A stretch of DNA of 64,000 nt, taken from NCBI GenBank assembly GCA_010279815.1, contig QEOQ01000180.1, positions 1,210,451-1,274,450 on the forward strand, written 5' to 3'. The notes beneath the pieces were generated by a model. It searched no databases. It saw nothing but the letters and a program-made list of their open reading frames with translations, and was not told the DNA's origin. Of the stretch, positions 49,606 through 61,634 are shown piece after piece. Origin of the DNA: Brachionus plicatilis. Lineage: Eukaryota > Rotifera > Eurotatoria > Ploima > Brachionidae. Position 1 is the first letter of the stretch. Each line of letters starts with the position of its first letter. Made by a program: the position numbers and the translations under genes.

Positions 49606-52600
49606 TTTTGGGAGACAATTAAGTATTATAGTAATTAAAAAAAAGTTTGGGTTAATGCGTAATTTACAAAAAATCCTTTACATATTATTATGGTTGCCAT
49701 GGTAATAGGTAAGTTTTTATTTTAAATTTTTGAATATTTAAGTATCTTAAAGTATTTCTTTGCATTTCAAGATGGTGATTATTTATTTACTACTAAATAA
49801 AAAAATATTGAAAATAAAATAAACTCTTGAATATTATTTGTAATGAATAGATATCTTAAAGCTTTTAAACTAAAATTGGTTGATTTAAAAAAAAAAAAAT
49901 TCTTAAGCAACAATTACTTAAGTGTTTAAAGAATGTTTGGAAATAATTTGCAATGGTTGATCGTTAAGATTTGAAGAATTGAAATATTTGACTTTAATTT
50001 ATAGGCAATTGTAATCATTAATACAGCAATCGAAAACAAAAATATTTAATTTGTTTATAGCTATTTAAATATAAATTCAATTTTTGTTTTAAAATAACTC
50101 AATAATTAAATTTCGCATAAGCTAGTTTTAATGCGGAGTTCAATCAACGTAATTTGTTTTAAACTGGAACATAATATTCCTCTAAATACTCAAATTTTGA
50201 TTAAAAATAGCTTTATTCGAAAAAAAATAGATAAAAATTTTAATTATCTTTTTTAGAATTATTTTATTTTCGTAATACTTCAATTATAGAAAATAGTGAA
50301 GCATGACTAATTAAGTTTATAGTTTTAGTTAATTGAAAAATTTAAGAATTCAATGAATGTACGATATGGTTCCATCTATGTTATTTATAAAAAAACAGAA
50401 AACTTTCAGAACATGATTTAAGTCATTTCGGCCAGTCTTTTCATTACAGCTAAAATAAAACCAAGATTCATAATAGAATTAAACGCAAATTGTCTTTATT
50501 TAAATTAAGTTGAATAAGAGCCAATATTTTCATTTTAATTTAAAATTTTATCTTACTATTTTTGAATTTAGCAATGAATTTAGATCTACCCGGAAAACAT
50601 TTGTGTTTTGCATAATTTTTTATTTTATTTTTTTTTAAATAGATTCTTGAAATATCAAGATGAGTTTTAGGGACAAAAAGCAACAACAAAAAAACTTGAG
50701 TTAATTTCAAGTTTTCAATTGAGATATCAAAATAAAAATTTTTTGATATTATATTTTTCTCATTACATTGAACTTTCTTTTTTTTAAATTAAGAATGTTG
50801 TTTGTTTGTTCTAAGATTGTAGAAACGAGCTATTGTTTTTCTTTAGTATCAGAGCAAGTGCTTGCTCAACTAGATTGAAATTTAACTTGTTGTTATTTGT
50901 TTAAATTGAAATATTTGTTTTACAATACTTTACATCAAAATTAAAAAATAAAAGACTTAAAAAAAAATTTTAATTTTGGAAATAATTAAAATAAAACAAT
51001 ATAGCTTATTAAAATAAATAATGAAGATGATAACGATTATAAGGAATATTAGCATCATAGTAAATTAAATGTTTTTAATGGTTACAATTTTAATGAAGAG
51101 TGATTGGTAATAAAAAATAAATAAAGCTTGAATGAATCAAAATAATGTATAATAAAATTTGTAGAGCCTAGATGTAGGCTTTTTCATTTAATATTCTTTT
51201 CTTAAGTAAAATGAAAAAGCCAATTTATTTTTCTTGTGTTTTCTTTTAAAAATCAGTTTTCTAGAGCTAAAAACATGTTTTTAGTTTGACAAAAAGGTAC
51301 TCTTGAAAAATATTATCCTTGTAGAAAGCATTTTCCAAACTAGTTCGAAAAAAGTCAAAAAATCCATTACGATTTTTTAAATTCAATTTTTTTGTTTATA
51401 ATTATTAAGATTAAGTTATTTTCTATAATATTGCTAATTAAGTAAATTTAAATTTGAACGTTAAGTAAATGTAACTATTAATTTTTTACATTAGATTAAG
51501 GAAAAAAGTGTTCATTTATTCTTCTAAAGAGAAGTAAAATAACAAGAATCTAATTAAATTAATTTTATTTCGTTAAAAAACGTCATAGTAAAATTTTATG
51601 GCAGAAAAATCATCTTTAAGCCATTTAAAATAATTAACTAAACATTAAGAATAAAAGAATTTAAGGTATAAAATTATTTTATTTTAAATTTGGTTTAAAA
51701 TTGTTTTATTTTAATTTGGTATAAAATTGATAGTAAAACAAAAAGCATTGTGTAGAATGATCAAAACAATTCTTTAAAATGATAGATTTTCAATTATTTC
51801 ATTGCCAATTGAATTGTGTTTTAGTGAGTAGGTAGAATATATTTTTATTTTTTTTGATGTAATCTAAATAATAAAGATGTGATTATTTTAAATTTATATC
51901 CAAAAAATTAGATAAATTAGATTTAACCATTTTCTTTGGATAAAGAAGGGCCTCAATAATTTTTTTTGCTTTTAAAAAATCCCTTCAGGTTTCTTGTAGA
52001 TATCATTTTTTTTCAAAGATAATCTTTAAATTAACTTAATTTAAAAATTTCAACAAATTCTGAAATATTATTCATTTTAGAAATTAGAAAAAGAATACAA
52101 TTTATAAATTCTCATGCTAAAAAGATAAACATTGCAACGAATAAATAAATAAGTGAAATTAAAAATAAACATTTAGATTTGTTTGTATTTTAGCGTTTTA
52201 TATCTTTTTTGTTCAACTCGTTTCCTAGATCTGCTCTACAAGTCAATTTAATTATTGTAAATAAACATATCCAATGCGCTGAAAACGATGGTATGCTTTG
52301 CTCCGTTTAGTATTTTTCTTAAGCAATAATCTATCTTAAATTTCTATACACTGACACCTTATCTATTTCAATTTTATTTTTACTAAGGGAGCATTGAAAT
52401 TTAAATTAGAGCAAACAAAAATAAGCATTTGGGTGTTCGGTTAGTATTTATTAAAGCGAATATATTCTTTCTTAAATCTAATCTTGTTGGAAAATCTTCT
52501 AGTTTCGTGTTTTCTTTCAAAAATTATCTTTATTTAAAAATTTCTTTATTTAAATAAAACAAAATTATCTATTTATCTAAATGGCTTTTATGTCGGCTTT

Positions 52601-53970
52601 TATATATTGTTTAATTTCTTGCTTGTATTATCAGTAAATATTATTGTTTCTGATCGTTTTAATCGACTGGTTATAAATTTATAAAAATCATACTATAAGT
52701 CTTGATTTATTTTATTTAGATTTCTCATTAATGAGAAAGTTTAGACAGAATTTTTTTTTCAAAAAAGAAAAACTAAATTTTTTCCTAAAACATTTCGAAC
52801 TCAATTCGGTTCTCTGAAGGTAAGAACCAAAATTAAACTGTTCCAATTTCTGAATTTAATTTTAATATAAAAAATTTTTTAGAATTATTAAACAGAATTA
52901 TTATTTTATATAATTTATCTATTTAATTATTTGTTTTCTGTAACGAGCTGAAACTCCTTCGGAATAAAGAATAAAATTAAAAATCAAAACAAAGTTTAAT
53001 AATAAGTTAGAATAAAATAAAATGAAAAGAAAATTAAAAAAGGTGTTTAAATAGAGATTTACAGATGATACATGTTTACATAGAAGAGGCTCGCGGAAAT
53101 AAAGACAAAATATTAAGGTTACTATTAAACTAAACCTTAAAATGGCAGAATGAATTTTTATTTTTTTTAAATTGAAAAATACAAGGGCGTTAGAATTTCA
53201 AAAACGTTAAGAGCTCTGCTAAATTGACTTTTAATTTAATATTTTTACTTGAACAAAATTGTCATCAAGTATACATCACAGAATAATTAAACAAACAGAT
53301 AAATTGAGAAGCCGTTTGAATTTAATAATTCCATTTTTGTGACAGAATCTACTGTGAGACATATTTTCTAATTGAATTTAATTGTGTAAAATTAATTGAT
53401 TATGAGAAGCAAAAATAGTCTTTAAAGAATCTATTTACGCGATAAAATTGAAATATGAATTGAGAATATAAAAAATAAATAGATAGCTGAGATGAATCGA
53501 AATTTTAGTGTGGAAAATATTTTATTATTAAATGTATTTATTGCTTTTTAATTGAGGCTTTGTGAACAAGAGCTTTGCTCAAGTTTTTGTCTAATAATTG
53601 AATTAGAAAAACATAAATCTTTTTATTTATTGAACAAAAAAAAAATTAAACAAAATAAACAAGAACTTTTTTCTTTTTAAATTAGATTTTTTATTTCGTA
53701 TCTGTTTTGAATAAGGCTTTATTTCACAATTTAATTTATTTGCTTGTTGTTTTACTCCAGCTATTTTGATAATAATTTTTTCTTAGTCGAAAGTCTCAAG
53801 CAAATCCTCGATGAGAAATCCTGGTTTATTTCAAGGCATATTATCTAAGCCACGACTCCGCTGGTTAAACTAGACATAAATTTCAAATGAGCTTAAAGTT
53901 GTTCTTTGATGGCTGCTTTAATTATTTATTATTTTGTTGCAATTAAATATTGCAATTAAACAGTTGGAAC

Positions 53971-54003
53971 TCACACAAGCACATACACACACACACACAC
54001 TCT
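53971..54003. repeat. CA dinucleotide microsatellite
   Basis: An imperfect (CA)n tract, ACACAAGCACAT followed by about eight CA units. Confidence 0.85.
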
Positions 54004-57000
54004 AAAAACAACAAACAAAGCACAATCGCAACTATTCTGATTATGCCACGGTAAGAACGTTTCGGTATGAAATTCCACAAGGCACGAAACAATCTCTTTC
54101 TTGGATTTGTTTGATTGGATTTTTTAATTCATATTTGTTTAAATTTTCTTAATTAAAAATAATGTTGATAAAATATTTATTTATTTAAGGAAGTATAAGT
54201 CTTAAGTAGCAGTTTGTTTAATTTTGCCAGGATTAGAGATGGAATTAGCTGTTTAATTAGGATCCAAAATGATTAAGCAACATAAGAAGCATTTTTTTTT
54301 CGAAATAAAAACGAAAAAAATTATAAATTTTTTAAGTAATTTTTGATGGAATTTAAAGCTTCCTTCTGGATTAGTGAATGATCGGAAAATGATTTTTGAC
54401 AAAGTGTCTGAATGTCAAATCAATTTGTATATATTTCTGAACCTTTAAGTTTCCAATACCAGTCCTTTGTTATTATCCGCTCCATGAACTATTTCAATTA
54501 GATTAGAAATGAAAAAATTCAAGTCACATTTTTCTAAATTAAAATTTTTAGATCACATTTTGTAATCTGTTTGTGAAATGATTTTTTTTTTCCAAAAAGT
54601 GTTCTAGACTTTAGAGCGATCAGGATGTGAGTGCGCCCGAACCTCTCATGCTTTAAAGAAGTTGAGATTTTGCTGATTTAATGAGAATGTTAGGCCGAGA
54701 TTTTTTTGAATGTTTTTTCAAGATCTGTAGCAGTAAATTTTCCGCTGAAATTAAAGTCAAACAAAATTTTAGTGAAAACCCAAAGTTCAGCAATTTGCAG
54801 TTTTTTCTATTTAAGCCAAAATTGCTATTTGTTTACTTTCTCAGCAACAAAACTTCTTCTGAATCTAAAAGTCATCAAATTAAACTATGATTTCTTGGAA
54901 TTTGTTTGTTCGAATGCGAATGAGACTTATTCTAATTGATGTTTAATTAATACAATTAAATATATGGCTTTGAATATTTATTAAAAAATCAAACTTTGAT
55001 TACAAACAAAAGTAAATCAAAGATTTATGGCTTTGGAAATGAACTGAAAAATTTGGCATATATTTCAATCGTAAATATTTTAAAAGGCTATTAACTTTAT
55101 CTCAATCGACTAATTACTCCAACACATGTTCGTGACGTACTTGAATGTTCAAGACATTTCCGAAACTAAGTTTGGTCACATTTTAAAAATTAATGATTTT
55201 TTCTATTTTAAGAATTTTTTTTTATTAATTTTGTCTCTCTCTCAACAAAAAAAAAGAAAAAAATTTCAAATCAACTGTTCGACTAAAATTTTTGAATTAT
55301 TGTTAGAAAAAAAAATTTATTTGTTTTATGCATATATGTTTCAAAATTAATTAACTTTTGTCAAGAACATTGTGTATTTTCATAAATTTTTTTTTAAATT
55401 CAAACAAAAAATTTATAATTTAAAAACAATCAAATGTTAATATATTTATTTAACTAAATTTTTACATTTAAATTTTTTAGCAGTTTGAATTTTTCAGATT
55501 AAATATTTAAAAAGTAAACCAATAAAAAAATTGACAAAGACCTAAAATTTAAAAGTCAATTAGTTTTTTTGTTGTGTCGCATTCAGACTATTTACACACT
55601 TTTTGGCTAAAGGCTTTACGTTTTTCTAAAAATTCACCTGACAAGACACCGAATTCGATTTGTTTCATTCAAATTTCAAAAGGTAACTGGCATTGAAGAA
55701 TTTATTTGAAAAAAAAAAAAGTTAAATGAAACTAATTTAATGATGCTAGTTTAGATTGCTTGATGTCCGAAAGGTTTAAGTCACGAAAGCTCATTAGGCT
55801 GAAGTGGATTTAGTTTTTTTAGAATCAAAAACTTGCCAAACTTTTTAGCAATTCATATTCGGACAAGTGAAACTAGCTAGCTTTGACTTGAGCCTAGTAG
55901 AAAAAATTTACACAAATTTTTTGTTTTTTATTTTAATCGTTTCCCTAGTTTTTCTATTAGTTTAGTTGTTTCCAATCTAGAAAATTAAACTAATAAAAAT
56001 AAAACAATCATGATGATAATTATAATGTTTTTTTTATTTAAATATTAATATTTGTGATGATCATTTTCGGTTCGAGTCTTGGTTATAACTAGCTCTTTCA
56101 ATTCTTTTTTTTTTTATTTCGTATTTGTTATTGTTATTAATTTATTAGTATTTCAATACTATTTATCATACATATACATTCAAGTTAAATAAAAACAATA
56201 AGTTGGTGCGCGCTTGCTCTCTTTTAGGATTTATGTCTTACAAATAAAATAGTTGTTTGCTTTAGCTTGCGCTTTTGTTGCTCCATTCTTGATATCTTGC
56301 TTTTTGTTGTTTGGTTTTAGCTGATTCGAAGTGTTCATAAGAAAGAAAGCGAAGAGAACGAAGAAAAATTATTTTATTAAAATAAAACATGAAAATAAAT
56401 AACACAATATAACAAAAATAAAAAACATACAAATACTGTATAAATAACAACACAAACAGTAAACAAACCATCAAATAATAGCTATAAAGTTTTTCTCTAT
56501 CTTTTTTTCTTTTTTTTTCCAAGTTTGGTTGCAAGCAGTTGGTTGTCGGGTGTCCCGACAGTCATGTACTTGCATTTTAATTCGAGCTGATTTCCTGTTA
56601 AACACGAATCCGGCTTTCGTGTGACTAACTTTGTTTAGTGCCAATTAATGATTTTAAATTGAGGCTTTGACAAAAATTTGTTTTGAATTGTTGAAATTGA
56701 AACGGGAATTGAATTTCGTTTCAATGGAACAACAAAAGCACAACCAAGTAAATAGAGACAAAGCAATAATAAAAGTTGCTTGGGGAGATATCTAACAAAA
56801 TGTTGTTTCTCTCTTGTTTTTAAATGAGAATTAATCTATTTATTTGCATGATTTATATCTAGTTTAGTTTGTTTTTCAGAATATATTCTTTGGAATAAAT
56901 ATTTTTAATTAAGAAAATTTTGACTCTGGTGCACAACTGGATACAAGTTTTAGAAGCTAATTAACAAAACTTTTGGTTGTATTTGAAAAAGAAAATTTTT

Positions 57001-58712
57001 CAAACAAACATTTCTTCAAATTGTTGAGAATCGTTAAACCTGTGCATGGTTTTTAGTGTTTTGTTCAGCATAAATTTAGACAGCTTGCTAAGATTAGATA
57101 CGGAGCCTCGATGGTCGGCTTAGAATAGCTTATTTGAACAATTTTGTTTACTTGTATTTAAAAGTGCATTATCGTTTAATCAGATGAGTTAAAAATCTAA
57201 TCGTTTTATTTAAAAGAAATTTGTAAAAATAAATAATCGATTTTTAATGATTAATGGTAATTTTGCTCTATGATGGAAAATATTTGGCCGCACAAATTTT
57301 GAAATTTTTCGCTCTAAGATCGATTAAGATCTTATTTAAAGTAATTTTTTGCTTTTTTTTTTTTTAAATAAGTTTTGAGAAATTTTTAATTGCCAAGTCT
57401 ATAAACAAATTTAATTGCGTAAAATTAGCAAAAACTATTTGAAATTTTTTATACAAAATATCAGGGTTCAAATTATTTTTGTTGAAAAATTTAGTTGTCG
57501 CAGTCAATTAAAAAGCAATGGTATGTGCCAACTTAATCAGCTTTAAATTGTTTGCATCAATTATGAAAAATTGAATTTTGACCAAAAAATTTTGCATTCT
57601 AAGACTAGTCGAAGGTTTTTGAAATTTAAACGACTTGGTAAGATCTTACCTATAGAAAACCTCGATTTTGAAATAAATTATTTTTAATTTTTTTTTAATT
57701 TTAGTAATAATTTATCTGAACATTTAGGGTTAATTTTACTAAGGATTTGAAACGATGTTTAAAAATTTTGATTTTTTCTTTTTTATTATCAGTATCCTTT
57801 TTTAAAATATTTTAATGGAACAAGGAAGCTATTTTTAGATTTACATTAAGAAAGTGAAAATGGATACACATGCTTTTAGTGACTAATTTTTTGGCTTTAA
57901 GAAGATGAAACTTCGTTTTGCCTTAGTGAATAAGCTAATGAAAAGTCTTAGTAAAAACGATTTGGAAAATTTTATTTTCGAGGCTAAAATTGCGTTTATT
58001 TCATTTGAACGATAAACAATTTTGAAGAATTTTATTTGTTTTTACCTTGTTTTAGAAGAAAAAAACTTAATATTTGAATTTTGTTTTTATTATTAGTCTT
58101 GTTATTGTTTTGTTGCAAGAGAACGATATAGAAAGAATTCAAATTTTCCAACAAACTGTAAACAAATTATTTATTATTATAAAATAAGAGAAAAAAAAAA
58201 ACAAACTATTTTATTAGTATTTTTGAAACAAATATTCAAACATAAAGGTATATTTTATAGCTCTATTTAGTAAAATATTGAATATTTTTGCTAGCCTTCC
58301 GAATATAGACACGGCCTTTGATACACTCACACTTTCACTCTCACACCAACACACTTTGAGACCAAAATAAATTTTTATTTTTAAAATTTGAACAAATTCT
58401 TCAAACAAAGAATAACTTAAGTACAAAATCAAAAATAAGAATAGCTATTTTTGGTTTTAGTTTTTGTTTTTTTTCAATAATAATAAAAATAATACTAATA
58501 ATTTCAATTCAGCTAGCTCGCTCGATTGCGTCAAAGTCCAATTCGAAAATTGATTATTATTGTTTATTTGTTTAAGGCCAATTTCATTATTTTGGCATGT
58601 TTACTAATTTCTAAATATACTTAGCTCTCAAGGTAATTGCAGGTATTTTTTTTTTAATTTAAATGTTATTTATAAAATTTAAAATAGAAAGTTTTATTTG
58701 AATGTAAATATT

Positions 58713-58812
58713 ACTGAATCGTGTTGGGATATTTGCCAATGTTTATATTCATTTGATATCAAATAACACCAAACTAAACCATTGGCAAACATCTTATCCT
58801 ACTTGTTCGGCA
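58713..58812 (+). ncRNA. Possible miRNA-like hairpin
   Basis: TTTGCCAATG (58732-58741) pairs perfectly with CATTGGCAAA (58780-58789) across a 38-nt loop. Outward the pairing continues imperfectly (GUGUUGGGAUA against CAUCUUAUCCUAC) for about 10 more pairs, including G-U pairs. I recognise no known miRNA seed. Tentative. Confidence 0.22.
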
Positions 58813-60023
58813 TCATATTAGGTATTAGTGACTGTCTAATTTTACATCGTACGATCTTAGAATTTGTTTTATTTTTCTGACATTTAAAGGTGACTTTTTG
58901 CCAAAGTATCTAAAATTTTTTCTTTGTTCTATTCAATTGAATACTTATCTAAAAATTGGCCTTGCAAAAGCAGTTTTTGGCGATAAGTTAGTCAAATAAG
59001 TCATAAAATTTTATTTTTAGGTTAAGGATTTTTTTAGAGTGTAGATAATGTAGCGGGTAATTGGAACAAAGAGGAAACTTGGAGAGGGTCAAGTAAATTT
59101 TTGTTCGAAATCAATTAATAGCCGAACGACCAGCTAATTAATTTTTGTTTTTATTATCGTCCTAGTAGTCTTGGTTTAGCTAAAAAAAAAAAAAGAAAGA
59201 AATTAGTTGCCGTGGATATTTTTCTCGAGTTTATTTCATATTTTCTCTCGAGTGTGTTTGATTAAAACTACATTTTGTGTTTTTGTTATTGTTGTTATTG
59301 TGAAAAATATATCAAAATAGAGTTTGTCTTTTAATTGAAGTTAAAAAACAAAAACAAATATTAAATATTTCAAAATTTGAAATCTTAATTTTGGAGCTTT
59401 AAGTATGAGCTAAAGTATTTTATACATATAATAAATACATATATAAACGAGTCTAGAATTCGATTTGGAGTTGTTTGTAAAAAATAAAAATAAAAAAATT
59501 GCAAGAAAGTGTTAGTTATTAATTTATTAAAAACAAAAAATATTTATTAAATTTTCTTGTCGCTCGGCATCCAAATTTAAGCTTTATAAACACACTTGAC
59601 TTAGACTAGAAAATATTTCTTCATTTATGTCATTCCATCTTCTAATTTAGTCATTATTGATTTACACATATTTAATTGTTTGTTTAAATTCTAGCTTGTC
59701 ATTCTTTTATTTTGTTTGAAATTCAGCACTAGCCGGATTTTGGCGGGTGGCAAAATACCTGCCTGGCAAAGCCACCCAATCACCATTCATCAAACAAAGT
59801 GAATTTTTATTTCTAAATAAAAAATCTTCAAATTTCTTCTATGATAATTGATTTAAAAAATTTTTAGTATTTTAATATTTTCTCAACTAAAATTATTAAC
59901 TGGCCTCTTTTGAACAGTGTCTGCTAGCCAAGCAAGCAAGCAAGCTCGCTGAATTTTGACCAAATCCAAAGCTGAACAAAATTCAATTAAAATTATTTAA
60001 TTAATAGCGCGTTTCTTCACTGT

Positions 60024-60070
60024 CTCCCTCTCTCGCTCGCTCTCGGAGTCTCTCTCTCTCTCTCTCTCTT
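60024..60070. repeat. CT/GA tract upstream of the forkhead gene
   Basis: A run of TCTCCCTCTCTCGCTCGCTC followed by (TC)n, about 310 bp before the start codon. It could be a simple microsatellite or a GAGA-type promoter element; the sequence alone cannot decide. Confidence 0.6.
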
Positions 60071-60380
60071 GATTAAAATTTTGCAACAAACTCAAACTTG
60101 AATTAGAGTTGTTCTTCAGTTGTTTTTCTTTTTCTCTTGCTTGGTTTTGTTTAGCTTCTCCATCCTGACATTAAAAACAAACTTTTTTTTTCTCTTTTCT
60201 TTTATTGTATTTTTTTTGGTGATTACGCTCGCTTCAAATTAAATTTTTTTTTTTTTTAATTAAAAAAAAAATAAAAAATTAAATTTAGATCTTTTATTTC
60301 AAAATAAAAAAAAATTTAAGTTTAGTTTTTGTTAAATTTGGAAGAAAAACAACAACAACAACAACAAAAAAAAAACAAAA

Positions 60381-61634
60381 ATGCAAAAATCCGAGTCCAT
60401 TCATGGCTCAGCTGAACATCGCCAGCACGCCAGCTCCAACAGAACGCGTACCTGCAGCAGCAGCAGCTACGACGAGGACGAGGACACCGAATTGAAGCGA
60501 AAGCGCCTCAAAACCGATGACGACAATGTCGAAAACGACACCAATGACGTGAGCAATAACTATTTGTCGACATCGTCGGCCTCCTCGACAGCATCGCTCT
60601 CGCCCCACATCAAAACCGCCAAAAACAGCGAAGAATCGGATGTCTACACCAAAAAGCCTCCGTACTCCTATGTGACTTTGATTGGCATGGCCATAAAGAG
60701 CTCGCCCATGAAGCGGCTGACCCTCAGCGAAATCTACGAGTACATATGCAAACAGTTTCCCTATTACGAAAAGAATAAAAAAGGCTGGCAAAACAGCATC
60801 CGCCACAATCTTAGCTTGAACGAGTGCTTCATAAAGTTCCCGCGCAGCTCCACGCTGACCGCTGTGAACGACAATGGCTCGAAGAGCAGCGGTTGCTCGG
60901 ACCGCAAAGGCTGCTACTGGACCATAGACCCAAATTGCTATGAAATGTTCTCGGACAATTTGATAAATTACAAGCGGAGGCGAAGAGTGGTCAAAAAAAG
61001 TGGACCAAATGAGAACAATTCAGTGGGCAGTTTGCTGCCGCCACCGATGCCAGATGCGGCCAAGAGGGCGGACCACAGGCCAAAGAACCACCCGAATGTC
61101 AACGCTCATCGAACTTCGTCGCCATCGCTCTCCACATCTTCCGCATCATCGAACTCATCCACATCTTCCAAACCAGGCGTGACCAGGACCAGCCAAATGA
61201 ATGCGCCGATCGACCCACTTGTACATCTCAAACAGCAGGCTCTGGCTCAACTGGCACCCATGAACTATTTCAATCCAGGCCTCAACTTGTTTAATCCATA
61301 CCTAGCGCTCCAACAGCCCCAGGCCCCACTGGACCCGGCCTCAGCCATGGCCCTGCTGTCCCGGCCCCTCGAGTCGCTGTACGCGGCCGCGGCCCTAGCT
61401 GCCGCCAGTCAGCCTGGCCAAATGGGCCTCAGTTTGCCCAATGCCGGTGCCGGATTCAATCTGCTAAATAACCCTGTCAATTCACAGAACGACATTAAAG
61501 CGAGAATGGCCGAGCTGGCTGCCATGTTCCAGCAGCAGCAGCAGCAATTGCAGTACCAAAATCAGTTTCACAATTTTAACTTTGTTCAACAGCAGCAATT
61601 TAATCAAGCGCAGCAATCGAGTCAAAGCAAATGA
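60381..61634 (+). CDS. FOXL2: FoxL2-like forkhead transcription factor, intronless
   Basis: A DNA-binding transcription factor of 417 residues in one exon. The acidic, Ser-rich N-terminus (1-90) precedes the forkhead domain (91 to about 203): [75 protein letters not shown] and basic KRRRRVVKK. [27 protein letters not shown] and the RRRRR end match FoxL2 better than FoxL1, FoxE or FoxG. Wing 1 carries an insertion of about 18 residues (156-174, [18 protein letters not shown]) absent from vertebrate FoxL2. The C-terminus has Ser-rich, Pro-rich and Ala-rich parts ([10 protein letters not shown]) and a Gln-rich end (QQQQQQ, about 370-410). Codons are much GC-richer than elsewhere in the window. 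Vertebrate FoxL2 is also single-exon. A CAA-rich leader precedes the ATG, and AATAAA occurs at about 61697 and 61964. Confidence 0.85.
   Translation: MQKSESIHGSAEHRQHASSNRTRTCSSSSYDEDEDTELKRKRLKTDDDNVENDTNDVSNNYLSTSSASSTASLSPHIKTAKNSEESDVYTKKPPYSYVTLIGMAIKSSPMKRLTLSEIYEYICKQFPYYEKNKKGWQNSIRHNLSLNECFIKFPRSSTLTAVNDNGSKSSGCSDRKGCYWTIDPNCYEMFSDNLINYKRRRRVVKKSGPNENNSVGSLLPPPMPDAAKRADHRPKNHPNVNAHRTSSPSLSTSSASSNSSTSSKPGVTRTSQMNAPIDPLVHLKQQALAQLAPMNYFNPGLNLFNPYLALQQPQAPLDPASAMALLSRPLESLYAAAALAAASQPGQMGLSLPNAGAGFNLLNNPVNSQNDIKARMAELAAMFQQQQQQLQYQNQFHNFNFVQQQQFNQAQQSSQSK

Larger units (their letters stand above)
49606..60380. other. 10.8-kb gene-poor region upstream of the FoxL2-like gene
   Basis: No ORF with family resemblance is seen; short ORFs such as 54681-54890 and 56262-56534 (-) are low-complexity. 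It contains a CA microsatellite (about 53971-54003), a hairpin that looks miRNA-like (58713-58812), a GC-richer palindrome GGGTGGC...GCCACCC (59745-59777), an AAGC repeat (about 59929) and a CT tract (about 60024-60070). Long gene-free flanks are typical around developmental regulators, so distal control elements of the forkhead gene are a reasonable guess. Confidence 0.55.

Noticed and set aside
51165..51190. GCCTA/TAGGC hairpin followed by a T run, resembling a bacterial terminator
   Set aside because: The window is eukaryotic nuclear DNA and no gene ends here; chance structure in AT-rich sequence.
54681..55350. Short plus-strand ORFs upstream of the forkhead gene
   Set aside because: Low-complexity Phe/Lys/Asn composition and overlapping frames suggest chance ORFs.
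56060..56110. GGTTCGAGTC box resembling a tRNA B box
   Set aside because: No A box at the right distance and no acceptor stem, so not a tRNA gene.
56262..56534. 90-codon minus-strand hydrophobic ORF
   Set aside because: Phe/Tyr/Leu-rich low-complexity translation of AT-rich DNA, with no splice context or resemblance to a family.
56540..56575. Small hairpin GTCGGGTGTCCCGAC
   Set aside because: A 6-bp stem alone is too short to support an RNA or regulatory call.
60408..60806. 132-codon minus-strand ORF opposite the forkhead gene
   Set aside because: It mirrors the Ser/Asp-rich codons and the conserved forkhead domain on the plus strand, so it is a shadow.
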